DNA of 64,000 nt, taken from the NCBI GenBank assembly GCA_020744225.1, contig JAGMWG010000013.1:1054001-1118000 (forward strand). The letters are read 5' to 3'. The notes under the pieces are model-generated. The model ran no database searches and was not told where the DNA came from. It worked only from the letters and a program-made list of their open reading frames with translations. Shown here in pieces: positions 46,482-58,091 of this stretch. Positions within the stretch are counted from its first letter, which is position 1. The number at the start of each line of letters is the position of its first letter. The stretch is from Paraphoma chrysanthemicola (lineage: Eukaryota > Ascomycota > Dothideomycetes > Pleosporales > Phaeosphaeriaceae). The translations under genes were made by a program, and so were the position numbers.

Positions 46482-47945
46482 TCAAATAACACTCACTGGC
46501 GCCTTACCCTTACCTATAATCTCAGACGAAAGCAGCATTTCTCTCAAGCGGTTCTCAGCTCTCGCCAGTTCCTGCTGGGTACTAGTATTGAGGTCGGGCG
46601 GTCGCGGCCACGGTAACCACGACGCTATCGACGACAGGGTGCCAGAGCGCATTCTTGACGCCGGAAGACTGACTGTGGAAGCACCGCGACGATGCGCAAA
46701 ATTACGCTGGGGCGCTGCGGTTTGTGGGCGAGGAGCAGTAGCCTCGTCGGCTTCCTCCGAGATCTCGTCCAGGCCGGAGGGACTCTCCAGCGACAGGTAT
46801 TTTGAGGCCGTTGGCGACGTTACAAGAGTGATTGCGGGATGGCTTGATGATGACGAGGATGTGGGCACTGCCCATGCGGGTCCTTGGGGCTTTTTCCGGT
46901 TCTCGGACTCGTGGTCGCGGAATGTGTCGCCGTCAAGGGCCTTGCGCTTGCCACTGCCACCACTGATTACGCTCTTCAGGCTGCCGTATGCTGATTGGCT
47001 CCTCTTCTTGCTGCTGGCTACCTTACCATCCTGTGCCAGCCGTTCGCTGGAGCTACTAGCTTCCGGCACTGCCATCAGTGTGTTCTCCGCGGCCCATCCT
47101 TGATTTACTCGCGATAAGCGACCTCGTCCGACGAGAGCGCCTGTGCTTGCAGCCCAGCCCGGTCCGGAGAGAGTGATCTCGCCCTGTGGTGGCAGGTGTG
47201 AATCATACTCGTCCGCCAAGCTCATCCGGCTGCGCGCACATATCTCAGCAATGGCATCGATGGCATCCCGTATCTCAGGGTCGACGGCGCGAAGTATGGC
47301 AGAGAATGAAAAATCCTCAGCCGAAGGCAATTGCTCGCTCCGGCCTGCCAGACCTGCTGACAGAGCCGAGGCTGTGGTATGGCCGTTCATGGCAAAGGAC
47401 CGAGGCGTGTTGAAGCCTGAGCCCGGGCGCGAGTTGTGGCGCGAGCCTGAATATGTGCGTACGACGACGGGCTGGCTCGTGACGGTGGTGCGGCTGGAGG
47501 TGGACTTTGCGGATTTGCTTTTGGTAGGCGACGAGTGGAAGGCGGGGGCATTGAGGGCGCGGAGGGCAGCAGACTGCATGGGCGGAAGCGTGTTCGTCAG
47601 TGTCGTCGTCGCACTGGGCACCGAGCCTGTGCTTGCGGCCAGGTCAGACGGTCCTCCCTGTGTATCAAAATAAGGCTCGTGAGTCGCGATGGTCGGCAGC
47701 GCGCTACTGGACGAATTGGTATGATGGTCGATGGCAGGTGAAGCGCTGGTGCCCCAGAGCGTCGAAAAGACACCTAGCGCAACCGATTGCCTCGTGGTCG
47801 TGGCCGGCGTTACTGTGGGTGGAAGCGCACCGGCATCCGCGACAGCAGCAGCATGGTGGTTCGAGGGAGGGGCAGGAAGAAGGGGTAGTGTCGCAACTTG
47901 AGGTGGATCGCTCGGCGAATTTGAATTCGCGGCAGACTCAGGCAT
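46482..47945 (-). CDS. Ser/Thr/Ala-rich protein of unknown function
   Basis: A single exon, 487 aa from the first ATG; the frame is open 33 bp further upstream with TTG. The sequence is largely disordered, with Ser/Thr/Pro tracts. One folded-looking segment (FSAILRAVDPEIRDAIDAIA, continuing to CARSRMSLADEY) sits mid-protein and is likely the conserved core. Others are GWAASTGALVGRGRLSRVNQ, SGTLSSIASWLPWPRP and a C-terminal helix ELARAENRLREMLLSSEII. No signal peptide, membrane segment or known domain is seen. I do not recognise an orthologue. The even reading frame across 1.46 kb supports a real gene. Confidence 0.72.
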   Translation of the reverse strand: MPESAANSNSPSDPPQVATLPLLPAPPSNHHAAAVADAGALPPTVTPATTTRQSVALGVFSTLWGTSASPAIDHHTNSSSSALPTIATHEPYFDTQGGPSDLAASTGSVPSATTTLTNTLPPMQSAALRALNAPAFHSSPTKSKSAKSTSSRTTVTSQPVVVRTYSGSRHNSRPGSGFNTPRSFAMNGHTTASALSAGLAGRSEQLPSAEDFSFSAILRAVDPEIRDAIDAIAEICARSRMSLADEYDSHLPPQGEITLSGPGWAASTGALVGRGRLSRVNQGWAAENTLMAVPEASSSSERLAQDGKVASSKKRSQSAYGSLKSVISGGSGKRKALDGDTFRDHESENRKKPQGPAWAVPTSSSSSSHPAITLVTSPTASKYLSLESPSGLDEISEEADEATAPRPQTAAPQRNFAHRRGASTVSLPASRMRSGTLSSIASWLPWPRPPDLNTSTQQELARAENRLREMLLSSEIIGKGKAPVSVI

Positions 47946-48279
47946 TGTGGGCTCTCTTTTGCTGGCGCTGCAGGTCAATGCATGGTCCTATGCGACGCCG
48001 TCTGAGTTGTGGACGTGGGCTGCAGTGATCGAAGGATGCGTTGGCCGCGAACACGGGACGCCCTTGGCGAAACGCTGTCCCACCATGCATGAGCTCGCTG
48101 CCATTGGCCAGCTAGTGTCAGAGAGCAAAAAATACTGACAGGTCAATGCGAATCGCACACTACTAAAGCTCGTCGGGCGTTGCAGCGGAGAGATCATCTT
48201 GATGACGCTTACTTATTGTTCCTCGAATATAGAGAGTCTCCTGCACGAGCTCGCTGGCTTACTCTTTGCAGCATCGACA
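47946..48279. other. Intergenic region
   Basis: About 330 bp between the start of the unknown Ser/Thr-rich gene and the end of SPO11, both on the minus strand. Nothing recognised. Confidence 0.5.
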
Positions 48280-50004
48280 TCAGAATAACATGCCATCATC
48301 CCCGCTGGAAGTGTATGTCGAATGTTCCAGGCCTCCTTCACATGTCTTGAAGAGCTCCATACTCAGCCATGAAACTAGTCCACCAGGAAGTTCGTCCAAG
48401 ATCTGCATCTCTGCCTTGATGTTGAGCATGAGCATAGTCTGCATTTCACTACGCCAGCCCTGCTCCGATCCGTCTTCAGCACACAGGTCCCACTCAAGCA
48501 TCCGCGAAGCCTTGCTCCTATCGCGTGCAGTGAGCCTCATGAGGCCCTGGAGGTCAAGTCTCGTCGTTGGGCTTGTATTACACTCGCCTACCGGAGTTCG
48601 GCTGACGTGGTGACTCTTTACTCCAAGCCAGCGGATGGTTGGCAAGCTCAGACCGGGTGTAGCACTCAGTGCGACGTCCTCGTGAGCCAGGCGGTACGAG
48701 CCATACTTGTACGTCGACAGGATTGCAATGCCGTCGGGGTCCAAGTCGACGAGACAATGGATTGGAAGGTGAGGTGCCTGGTTAGCGATGATTCGTAGGA
48801 ATGCCCTAGACGCTACATCGGGATACCCTTTCGCCTAAGAACGTCAATACGAGTTGAAAGTATTGGGAATGGGCTCACAGTAAGTATCATGCCGTGTGGG
48901 CCTAGTGTGTTCCAGTGTGCAGAACTGAGCAGGGAGCGGAACGTTGCCTGTGCCTTTGTCAACCATGTCCCCTCTGTGAGGGGAAAATAGGACCTCTTTT
49001 TCAATAACCAAGACCCATTGGACTGATGCCAAGTCCATTGTGTCCTCCTGGCCAACCTTTGGCACTAGGATTCCCTACAAAACGGTCATTAATAACCTTT
49101 GACCACTCTTCGAATAATCCGACCTCGCGATCTTTCATGCCTTCGATTCGATACCCGTCTCGGCGCGTCAAAACGAAACCACCAGCAACAAGGCCCTTTG
49201 CAGCCGCGGTCTACAAAGTCAGCACCATTTCATGTACAGAGAGGGAAACGTCGGCGCACCACATTTAGTTGAGAACGTGAAATGCCCAGAGTGCAAGCAA
49301 GGTCGTCGACATATCGATCCACTACTGACTGCTTCACGAACAAGTCCGGATGACGATAGTAGAGGTCCCTTTGTCTGGTCAGCTCGCGTAGACTTCACTT
49401 CAAGTGAGTGCTTCTACCGTTTCGTCATGACTGTGTTGTCGAGAAGGCCAGTATACACAAGCTCTATGATTCGCAAAAGAACAGCTACTTTGATTAGCAT
49501 CTACCACGACGCCCAGCTTGGAACTCAACTGAATTTCCATGCTTCTTGCGCAGTGGCTCCAGGAAAGTTGATGTCCCGTTGTTTCGGCTGAGGCGGGCGT
49601 CCAGAATCACCAAGCGCAGTCGCGCGCTTCCTGGAGATACCCGATCGAGATTTTAAGCTTATCGTCAGTGACTCACTCTCATCAAGGAGGCCATCAACGA
49701 TTCTCTCCAGCATGTCTTCAAGGCGTGCTATGACCCATGGCCTATCTCGAGTAGCCCTCACGGCTAAGATAGAATGGGTTTGCAAACGGTCCTCAACATT
49801 GTCGTCATTGTCATTTGCATGAAGTAGGTCATCAACTGCCTCCGGCGTCGACCACGGATCTTCTTGTGAGTCCCATAGAGTCACATCGTCTTCGTCCCCG
49901 TTATCAAGCAAATCGTCCTCGGATGTGTCGCGTTCTGCGTACTCCTGAAAGTCTGTTGAGGCGATGGTGCCAAATAGCATGTCTTCGAAGTCGTCTGGTT
50001 CCAT
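48280..50004 (-). CDS. SPO11: Meiotic recombination protein SPO11 (topoisomerase VI A-like)
   Basis: Seven exons (50004-49530, 49487-49418, 49368-49260, 49210-49124, 49074-48994, 48947-48879, 48834-48280) give 481 aa. SPO11 makes the DNA double-strand breaks that start meiotic recombination. Seen in order: an acidic N-terminus; WVIARLEDMLERIVDGLL; RDINFPGATAQEAWKF; the winged-helix catalytic block VMTKRDLYYRHPDLF with the tyrosine pair (about Y185/Y186); SQLNVTAAAKGLVAGG; then Toprim motifs VIEKEATFRSLL (Glu), KGYPDVASRAFL and CLVDLDPDGIAILSTYKYGS (DxD), ending with LTARDRSKASRMLEW and the MLNIKAEMQILDE helix. All catalytic residues are present, so the gene looks functional. Introns are 46-60 bp. 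It is divergent from the CAF-1 gene. Confidence 0.95.
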
Positions 50005-50553
50005 CGTGGCGAACGATATTGCGATTAGTGATTTCTCTGGTGTATTCTCAACGTTAGAGATTGCTGATTAGTGTGCAATCAAAATACTGCTGCAGGATTG
50101 TGGCAGAGGTGAGGTTTCGTCTTAGACACGTTGAGCATGAACTGGAAGGCACGATTCAGAGGTAAGTGACCAACGTGGCAACGACGCCGACCCGCCAGAA
50201 ACGGAAATCGCACTACGAGCAGCAGCGGCACTCTTGCTCTACGGAGGGAATGCTTTGGGTTCTTCGACGTGGATGGTTGAAGTTCCTTTGCTTGGCGAAC
50301 TTAATCAAGGGCGACCGCGCTTTTCCCGGCTAGGCAACTATGCTATAATTACATAAGTCAATCTTCCGAAACAGCGCGCAATCGCGCCTTCCACGCGAGA
50401 ACGCGCTCGCGCCTGCTCCGTCGCGTCACCCGCTCCTCACCCGCTTCACGCATCCACACACTACATCGAGCCACAACCCCACCGCCGCAACTCTCAACTC
50501 GCGCATGAGCTACGCCTAAACACAAAGTCCAATTGTCAACTATCGTCGCAAAT
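50005..50553. promoter_or_regulatory. Divergent promoter SPO11 / CAF-1 with ACGCG motifs
   Basis: 549 bp. Two ACGCG cores at 50393-50397 and 50401-50405 lie about 150 bp upstream of the CAF-1 ATG. ACGCG is the core of the MBF-bound MluI cell-cycle box, used by S-phase genes in yeasts. Function here is inference. Confidence 0.4.
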
Positions 50554-52509
50554 ATGGAGGATCCAACGCTGCCGCCGCCTATCTCCCAGAAACGCCCGCG
50601 TGAAGACGATGTCGAGCCTTCCGTCTCAACTCCAGTCAGGGCAATCCACTCCGAAGCATCCACCCCATTATCAGTCCTCTCTGTGCGGACGCCGTCGCCG
50701 TCGCCGATGAAGCCACTGGTCGCTTTTAATTCAATAGCACCAAACAGCAGCAGTGTTGCATCTTCACAAGCTGCACCTGATTCGAGCAACAAGCAACCAG
50801 CGAAGCGACGGAAGCTCACAACGCAAGACAAGGAAGCCCAGCGTCTGGAAAAGGAGGCCAAAGCCAAAGCTCTGGCGGAAAAGAGGGCACTGAAGGAGGC
50901 TGACGAGAAAGCCAAGGCTGAACAGAAGGCTCAACGCGAGGAGGAGAAACGACTGAAGGACGAGGAGAAACAAAAGAAAGTTGAGGAGAGGGAAGAGAAG
51001 CGGCGGCAAAAAGAAGAGGAGCAACGGGCAAAGGAGGAAGAAAAGGCAAAGAAGGAGCGGGTAAGACTACTGCGCTGCTTCGTGGAGCCGCTGGCTAACC
51101 TACCTCTAGTCACAAATGCGACTCGGTGCATTCTTTGCGAAGCCAAAGGCGGTGGGTGTCAGTCCTGGACAGCTCTCGGTAGAGTCGTCCCAGAACCCAC
51201 TCGCATCGACAGTATCATTATTGCCATCCTCCGCCGCAGCTGCCACTAACTCAGCCCCTCCCTCACCACAGAAGAACATTGCCAAGAATGCTCAGTGCGA
51301 CTACGAGAGATACTTTCTACCATTCACACCTTTCCCGCATACCATCTTGGCACCGAAGAACGCATTCATGGAAGATGCTGCCAAGTTGGAAGCCGCCCAG
51401 TTACGACTGGAGAGCATCATATCACGAAACGGTGGTCACACAGAGCCGGTTAACGCGCACAAGCTGAAAGCTCTGCTGCCATCTTGCAGTGGCCGGGGCC
51501 TGGAGTGTGCTACAATTGCCGATGTGATTGAGTGTGTCAACGAATCGTCCGATCAGCCCGTTGATCTCACAAGCGAAACTGCTCCCAACCCTAGGCGACC
51601 GCTAGACATGCTGACACAGATCCCTATGAAATACATCCACTTCGGCGAGGACGTGCGGCCGCCGTACTACGGTACCTATACCCAATCGTATACTGGTATG
51701 GAAGCCAGCCGACTCGCACGAAATCCGCTTGCTCGCTTTCGTCAGGACACCAACTACGATTACGATTCTGAAGCTGAGTGGGACGAACCTGAAGAGGGCG
51801 AGGACCTTGACTCAGAAGGTGACGATGACGACAATGACGAAGCTGAGGACGACATGGAGGGCTTCTTAGATGACGAAGAAGATTCACAGCTCAAGCGGCG
51901 ACTCATTAGCGGCGATCTACAGCCAGTAAGCACAGGTCTATGCTGGCAAGATCCAGATGGCATGTCGAGACTGAATGACGGCTCTGGAGCCATCTGCACC
52001 GACTTCAGGGAGTTCTCCATGGGCTTCCTGCTGCGTAAGTCGTTCGGAACAAGTGATTGGGCATAAGCTGACATCCAGTAGATCCGCAACTGCATTCTAT
52101 TGATCCCATGTCGACCGCCTACTGGGCGCCTGATCCTGCGCTTATCGCCCCACCTCCTGTCACAACAGCCAAAGACGCGTCTAACAACGGCTCGATGAAC
52201 CCACCTCGAGCACCGCTAGCGCAACGAACCATGAATGGCCTGCTGAACACCCTCAACTCCCCTCAACAGTCATCACCGGGTATGGCTTCAAAGCCAGCGA
52301 AAGCAAGGCGCATGATTCCTTCAGAGCACATGCCAGCTTTCAAAGCTGAAATCGAGGGCAAAGATCTCACCAAGATCGGCATGGTCGAAGCTCTCAAGAA
52401 GATGTTCCCAAAGATACCCAAGGACGCCATCACCAACACACTCAGCGTCGTGGCTGCGCGAGTTGGTCCGACGGAGAAAGAGAAGCGCTGGGTCTTGATC
52501 AACACGTGA
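50554..52509 (+). CDS. RLF2: Chromatin assembly factor 1 large subunit (p150/Cac1)
   Basis: Three exons (50554-51060, 51110-52034, 52082-52509) give 619 aa. CAF-1 deposits H3-H4 behind replication forks. A KER coiled coil of Lys/Glu/Arg repeats spans about residues 85-170 (EEEKRLKDEEKQKKVEEREE). A canonical PCNA-binding PIP box QMRLGAFF begins at the second codon of exon 2. The ED acidic region (EPEEGEDLDSEGDDDDNDEA) lies at about 390-430, preceded by MKYIHFGEDVRPPYYGTY, the core H3-H4-binding part. The C-terminal winged helix is HMPAFKAEIEGKDLTKIG to EKEKRWVLI. TTG is the first codon of the open frame; the ATG at 50554 is the start. All CAF-1A modules are intact. Confidence 0.93.
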
Positions 52510-52925
52510 GAAGGCTGTTGTTGTCAAAGCATAGTGTTCTTCTCTATAGATGTCCGACCTTTCCCCGAACGACTATTTTGTCGGCAGGAGAAGTGAGTTA
52601 TGTTACATCACGCATGCTACCATCTCCTCACGTCGCGGACATCAACACATACTTCCAGAATCACATGTTCCTGACAAGCAGCTTGTTGACAGTAGTATAT
52701 TCATTCCGTCCTGGCAGCGCCTCCTTTCATCGAAATGTACATTTTATCCTCAATTTAGCGTTTAGCATCGGAGTTATACGGAATAACAAGCGCTGGAGGG
52801 CTTGAGACGGACATTGGGAAGATATATTCTCGGTAGCACTGTGCGCAGACAAGTCTAGTGTACATTCAAAATAAAGAGCTCGTAAGCATACTTCAAACCA
52901 CCGTTGAAGAAATGTACGAGGTCAT
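52510..52925. other. Convergent intergenic region
   Basis: About 415 bp between the CAF-1 stop and the HET pseudogene end. Short ORFs only. Confidence 0.5.
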
Positions 52926-54518
52926 CTATGCTCCCGCTACTTTCGCGAAGACCATCTCGATCAATTCCCGTGCGCCTAGCACTCGCCGCAACCGCGCGAC
53001 ATCAGTCAAGAGCGGGCCGAGATACTCCGTCACGAATCGACTCGATACTTCTAGCTTGTACTGATGTGTCTCACCTGAGTTGACGCTCTCCACAAATGTG
53101 CTTGATTCATGGAGGTTGACCGTTTCCACGCTTTTCCACTTTTTTGGCGTCGCAGATTTGTCAAGATATTGTAAGTTGTGCCAGGGCAGCTCCACTGGCG
53201 GACAATTCTCCATGAGCTCAGCATGATCCGGTAAGTACAGTTGGAGTTCATTTGTCCAGCCCATGGTTGGATCCGCAAGTAACAGCAGACAATGTAGCGA
53301 CTCAGCTGAGTGTTTGTACACATGCGCAGATGAATTCATACACAGTAGAATGTACCTGTTCCGCAAATTGCCAGTGTAGGGAACACGACTTCGGCAGTGC
53401 TTATTGCGGCAGTACAAGTATGGCTTTTCCAGAAAACGTGGAATGGGCTCGGGAGCCTCTTCGGCCCATCCACCTCGAGCATACACTATGGGTAGCGAGA
53501 CTATCTCGGGAGCACTGGCGGCAAGCTCTTGTAGCGAGCACTCCATGGCGACTCTCAGATAGGCTATCTGCCGTGGAATACACCACGCGTTGAAAAACGT
53601 TCCAGCTCTCCAGAACAGCTCAGTGGTGCGCTCGGAGTAATTTATGGGGAACGAGCCTGCCTCGTCTTTCACCAAGGCGAGGAGACCGTATATACGATCT
53701 CGAGGATCGGTACACTGGGACATGTGGCGACGTTTGAACAGGTCCCAGAAATGGAACGTTATGTATTCGTGCGTTGAGCCGTTTGTGGCTTCAGAACGAC
53801 GTTGTTGAACACCTTTGTGGAAGTTATGCCACGTCTTGTACAAACATTGCACGATTTCGACAGTCCCTTTTGTGTCTTCCCAATCATATACTCCCGGCCC
53901 TACGACGTCGTCCCAGTCAAGAACATGGCCATCGACTAGGACTGTTACTTTTTGCGCTAGGAGAATTTCTTGAGTGGTTCAAGTGCGACTCCAATAACCA
54001 TGGCCATAGAGGGTGAGGAGCAGTATCTTCACCAAGGAAGTAGCCGTGTCGCGCGTGCCCAAAGGAACCCAGCGGACAGCATGATCCGCCATGCCTATAT
54101 CACGCAGCCAAACTAGGATCTCTTGTGCACCTGTGTGCACCTCATGCATACGACTGATTTCTTCAGCTTTCTCCTCATTGTGATTCTGATTGATGCAAAT
54201 GGCGTCTATCCACAGCGACACCTCTGGAAGTTGCTGGCTAGCAAATTCCAAAAATGTGTAGAGGCTGCTGCGTACACCGGAGGTATGACCATTCAGCAGA
54301 ATATCATGCTCATCGGAGAGGCTGCCCCACATATACGAAAGGCAACGATACTCGACTGACTGCGTACTGTGCCACAGCTGCACTTGCAAGAGACCATCTT
54401 TGCGATCAGGCAGAACCCGCAATAGCCGAAAATGTATATGCGGGGTGCGATAGAGAGGCTCGTAGCAAAACAGCTGTCTGGTTGCCGGATAAGCGTTAGG
54501 AACCTCGGACTCATTCAT
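52926..54518 (-). pseudogene. HET-domain protein with a single in-frame TGA
   Basis: The ATG at 54518 opens a HET protein of 530 codons with one internal stop, TGA at 53981-53979 (codon 180). Before it: VEYRCLSYMWGSLSDEH, SLWIDAICINQNHNEEKAEE, ILVWLRDIG and YGHGYWSRT. Directly after it, in the same frame: TTQEILLAQKVTVLVDGH, then CTDPRDRIYGLLALV and a long C-terminal part to the stop at 52926. In the family the motif reads RTWxxQE, so the stop sits exactly where the conserved Trp (TGG) should be. No plausible intron removes it without deleting the motif. The rest of the frame (over 350 codons) is clean, so the lesion is recent, or is read through or edited, or is an assembly error. Confidence 0.85.
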
Positions 54519-55302
54519 AGTGCATTACGCGTAATGCCGGCGTACGCTAGCACGGACAAGCCCGTCTGGGCAGTCTGGGAACAAGCCGGGAGACCGTTGC
54601 GCCCGATAGACCGGAACTTGGTTACATACCAGGCGGTTAAGCAATCAATTTCATGTCGTGGAGGGGAATCTGGGCAAGGAAGCGGAAGGCAATGTTAAGA
54701 ATAGCTCTTAGCGGCCGAAGGTCGTCTCCACATTTCGGCTGCGTCCGTGCACGCGGAGCGCTTGGAAGATCTGACAGCCAATCGACCACAACTTGTAAAC
54801 GCCAACTATTCTTAGTGCGACAACGTCCGACCTTCATCCAATGACTTGTGACCTACCCCATGTACAAGCTTACCTCCGGCGAGGGATTACTTTCTTCCAC
54901 CTGCGACCCTTACTTTGAAGCGCTCACGCCAGTCCCTTCTCAGCGATGGTACTCCCGCACCAGCATCAGCAGGCGCTCTGGAGCAGCGGTTCCGACGTTC
55001 GCGCTCTAGCCACAGCTCACAGATGCAAGTATTGCGCTATGATCAGAGTGAATGGGGTAAGCCTGTATGCAAGAATAGCGGCAAAGTCATTTGACTGGCC
55101 ACAAATCTGCACGCTCATCTAAGCGTATGGATGGTACGACTGAAGGTGGCCTACAAAGACACCGCATTGCCTCCTGCACCTCAGCGAGGTCTGAGACGTG
55201 TCGTTGTCGTTGTCGTTCCACCTTTGTCAGCCATTCAGTGAGCGTCTCAGTCTTTACTCTTTGCTTGACAACTTGCTGGACAAGTGTCTGCTCTCCTCCA
55301 AA
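54519..55302. other. Divergent intergenic region with palindrome
   Basis: About 780 bp between the HET start (-) and the aspartic-protease-like start (+). A 16-bp perfect palindrome lies next to the HET ATG (listed separately). Small ORFs have no motif. Confidence 0.45.
54522..54537. promoter_or_regulatory. 16-bp perfect palindrome GCATTACGCGTAATGC
   Basis: A perfect dyad centred on ACGCGT, three bases upstream of the HET start codon. It could bind a dimeric factor or form a short hairpin in the mRNA leader. Function unknown. Confidence 0.6.
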
Positions 55303-56813
55303 ATGGCGCCACTCGTCTTGTATTTTTCTGCAACTGTGCTGTTCGCTCAGTCTACATTTGCTTTCAACTGTTCAAAGAAGCCAATATACGTGGACATTCA
55401 TCGACGAGCCGTCCACGACTCTCCAGTCTTTCAGTACGGATCGTTCATCGGCTTAGGAACACCAGCACAGAACCAAAGTCTTTGGCCATCAATATCGCAG
55501 AACCACACTTCTTTTGCATCACACGAATATTGTCAAAGCAACAGCACACTCAAGAACTGTGACCGCTCTACAGGTGGCTTTTATAAGAATGAGGACTCAA
55601 CTTCGTAGGTCATGCTGCTTGTCATTTCAAATGCTTCGCTGACGTTCCTGATAGATTTGTGGCGCAGCCCAACCTACAATCGCTAGACCGGGGCAACAAC
55701 CTAACTGGTTTCTTTGGCCAAGAAAACCTCCGATTATACACGCACTATTTTGAGACTGAAGGTGCATCGCAAACCCTCGTAGAAAACTCGGTTGTCGAAA
55801 TAGCCACGCAAGGCTCAATAACACCCGGCCGTGTCGGAATGGGGTCGTCGTCGACTTTGTTGAGGGACCTGGCTGCGAAAGACATGATCGCTGGAAAGAC
55901 ATATTCCCTCTACATCGGCCAGGGCTTCGATCGTGCCGGTGGTCTCGTCAACGGCAGCAATGTCTTTGGAGGCTACGACTCAGGTCGCTTTACCGGAGCG
56001 GTCAACAGGTATCCAATGAACATTGCCAACACCAATCCAATGAGCGTGCGTATCAAGGACATCGTCATAACCGGCTCGAACGATAACTCGAACGTATCTT
56101 TGTTCGACAACTCAATCTTCACCGAGATGAAGTCGGCTCCACCAGTCTTTGAGGCGCAGATTACAACAGAGCAGTTTCCATTCTCGTTCCCGTACCAGAT
56201 CACGAGGAACTTCATTGCTCACCTCGGTGCCCAGAAAGATAACACATGGGGTGACAATTCGTTGAAGCTGAAGAACGCCTTTAACGGCACGCTTTCAATC
56301 GTCCTCGAAGACGGCTTCACAGTCACACTTCCACCCGAGGTCCTTATGAATGCCTCGAATATCACGCCCGTTCAAGACCGCCCTGAGGATTCCAAACTCC
56401 CATTCACACTCGGCACGGCTTTTCTCGGCCAGGTCTACCTTATGGCCGACTACGAAACCAACAACTTCTTCCTTGCCAAGGCCATTCAGAAGAACAACAT
56501 GGTTATGCCAGTATCTTTCTGCCCCAAGTCCACACCCGAACCCTATCAGAGCCCCAAACAGACAAACTGGACACGGCAAGGTCTGATCGGCGCAGTTGTA
56601 GGCGGCGTGATTGGTGGCATGGGCGCGTTGGCCGCTCTGTACTGCTTGTGGGTAGTCTGGACACGGAAGAAGGATGAGCGAAGACTCAAGAAGGAATTGA
56701 GGCGCAACTCAAGGATGAAGATGGAGCAATTGGATGTTGAGGAGGCACCAAGCTTCGATCCTCCCCCATCGAAAGCGTCAAAGGCATTCTTTTGGAAGAA
56801 GACGGGCCAATAG
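55303..56813 (+). CDS. Membrane-anchored aspartic-protease-like protein lacking catalytic Asp motifs
   Basis: Two exons (55303-55604 and 55655-56813) give 486 aa. A signal peptide (VLYFSATVLFAQSTFAF) is followed by a pepsin-type A1 fold: FQYGSFIGLGTPAQNQSLW, PGRVGMGSSSTLLRDLAAK, YSLYIGQGFDRAGGLVNGSN, VFGGYDSGRFTG, then DSKLPFTLGTAFLGQVYLMA. A transmembrane helix (GLIGAVVGGVIGGMGALAAL) and a 65-residue basic cytosolic tail follow. The first Asp-Thr-Gly site is replaced by WPSISQN-type sequence and the second reads SLFDNSIF, so it is probably not a protease. Such membrane-bound A1 relatives are frequent in Pezizomycotina, with no assigned role; a cell-surface binding or sensing role is conceivable. 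Confidence 0.85.
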
Positions 56814-58091
56814 TGTAAAGTTTGTGGCTTTTTGATTTTCACGCCTTGAGCCAGTGGCTCTATATACCCAGAGTCGGCAGTGCGCCACTCGCTTTCGTGT
56901 GTATACGTTCAATAATAACATTCGCTGTGTCCATGTGCGATAGAGATCCAATTGTGCACGTTGCGCATGTCATGCTCGAGTGATCATCGTGGGTTGACTT
57001 GCCGTGTTGTCCTGTGCTCAACAACGGCGCCACCTGGGAACTCTGCACCGCGTTCACGACGCGTCTGATCATCATCAATTCCATCAACACTTATCCCTCA
57101 TGCCATAAAGATGTGGAAGTAAATGTCTTGTTTCTGGGGTAGCGTCTCGATCATCACAACACCATCATTACGAAAGTTCAATGTCTCGCGACGCGCCTTG
57201 ACCCCTGCCATGGGTGCAGCACCTCTACCCAAGCCCGTAGTCGTGGCTGCCAGCTACCAGGTTCGCTCATGCGGCAATCCGAAAACTGAACATGTCTGAG
57301 ACATATTGTTGAGATGAGGTGCGTTGATGCGAGTGCGTCTCACCTGCCCTAGACGTCTACGAGAGACGATTCGAATCATTTGCGCCACGTTGGTGTACAA
57401 GCACAGAACGCGACTCTTCTTCCGAGCACACGACTGGATGTACGCGGTCTTTATGTGAGAATGGGAGGATAACTTGAGACATCTTGCCACCTAGTCAGCC
57501 TGGGACAAATAACCTCCTAGTAATGCAACGGAAGACATCGCTGACGGCAAGTCTTCTATGCGTTGCATCATAGCCTTGCGAGGTCGCGTGATGCCATCAG
57601 AGCGGCAGAGTGGTATCTGTGGACGGACACAGTCTCGTAGTACGACTTGAAGCACGTGGTCTGGATGGTCCTCGTCCGAGCACATTCCATCGCCATCCCT
57701 GGTTCGGTGGTCGGTCTTCCTTTTGTTATGCTCTTCATATTTTCACCACATTCCTGGAATTTTCACCTCGACGACGGCGAATAGGTAGGCCATTACAACA
57801 AGATGTATGTTTACATGCGGATAGCCCATGTGTATAGGGGGGTTTGTCATCGCTCCCGACGCGGACTTCGTTGCGCCGTTCGTCACCAGCCCACAGTCGT
57901 TACCTAGGGTGTAGGACTTGGGTGATCGGAAAGAGGAGGACACATTGGAATAGGATACTTACTTGTGCATACCATCAACGGATACCACTCGGATATTGAT
58001 CGCAGCTCTTGACCCTACAGCCACGCAGATACCCACGGAATATCAACAACAACGACACAAAAACGAGCCGACGCTCACCAAGGACAACGCA
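56814..58091. other. Intergenic region upstream of the long membrane protein
   Basis: About 1.28 kb. The last 130 bp are open in the frame of the next gene without an ATG, so an upstream exon is possible. No other feature recognised. Confidence 0.4.

Noticed and set aside
49634..49679. Intron-like GTGAGT...CCAG segment inside SPO11 exon 1
   Set aside because: Removing its 46 bp shifts the frame and destroys the conserved DINFPGATAQEAWKF segment.
57368..57379. GATTCGAATC, resembling a tRNA B-box
   Set aside because: No matching A-box or cloverleaf arms at the required spacing.
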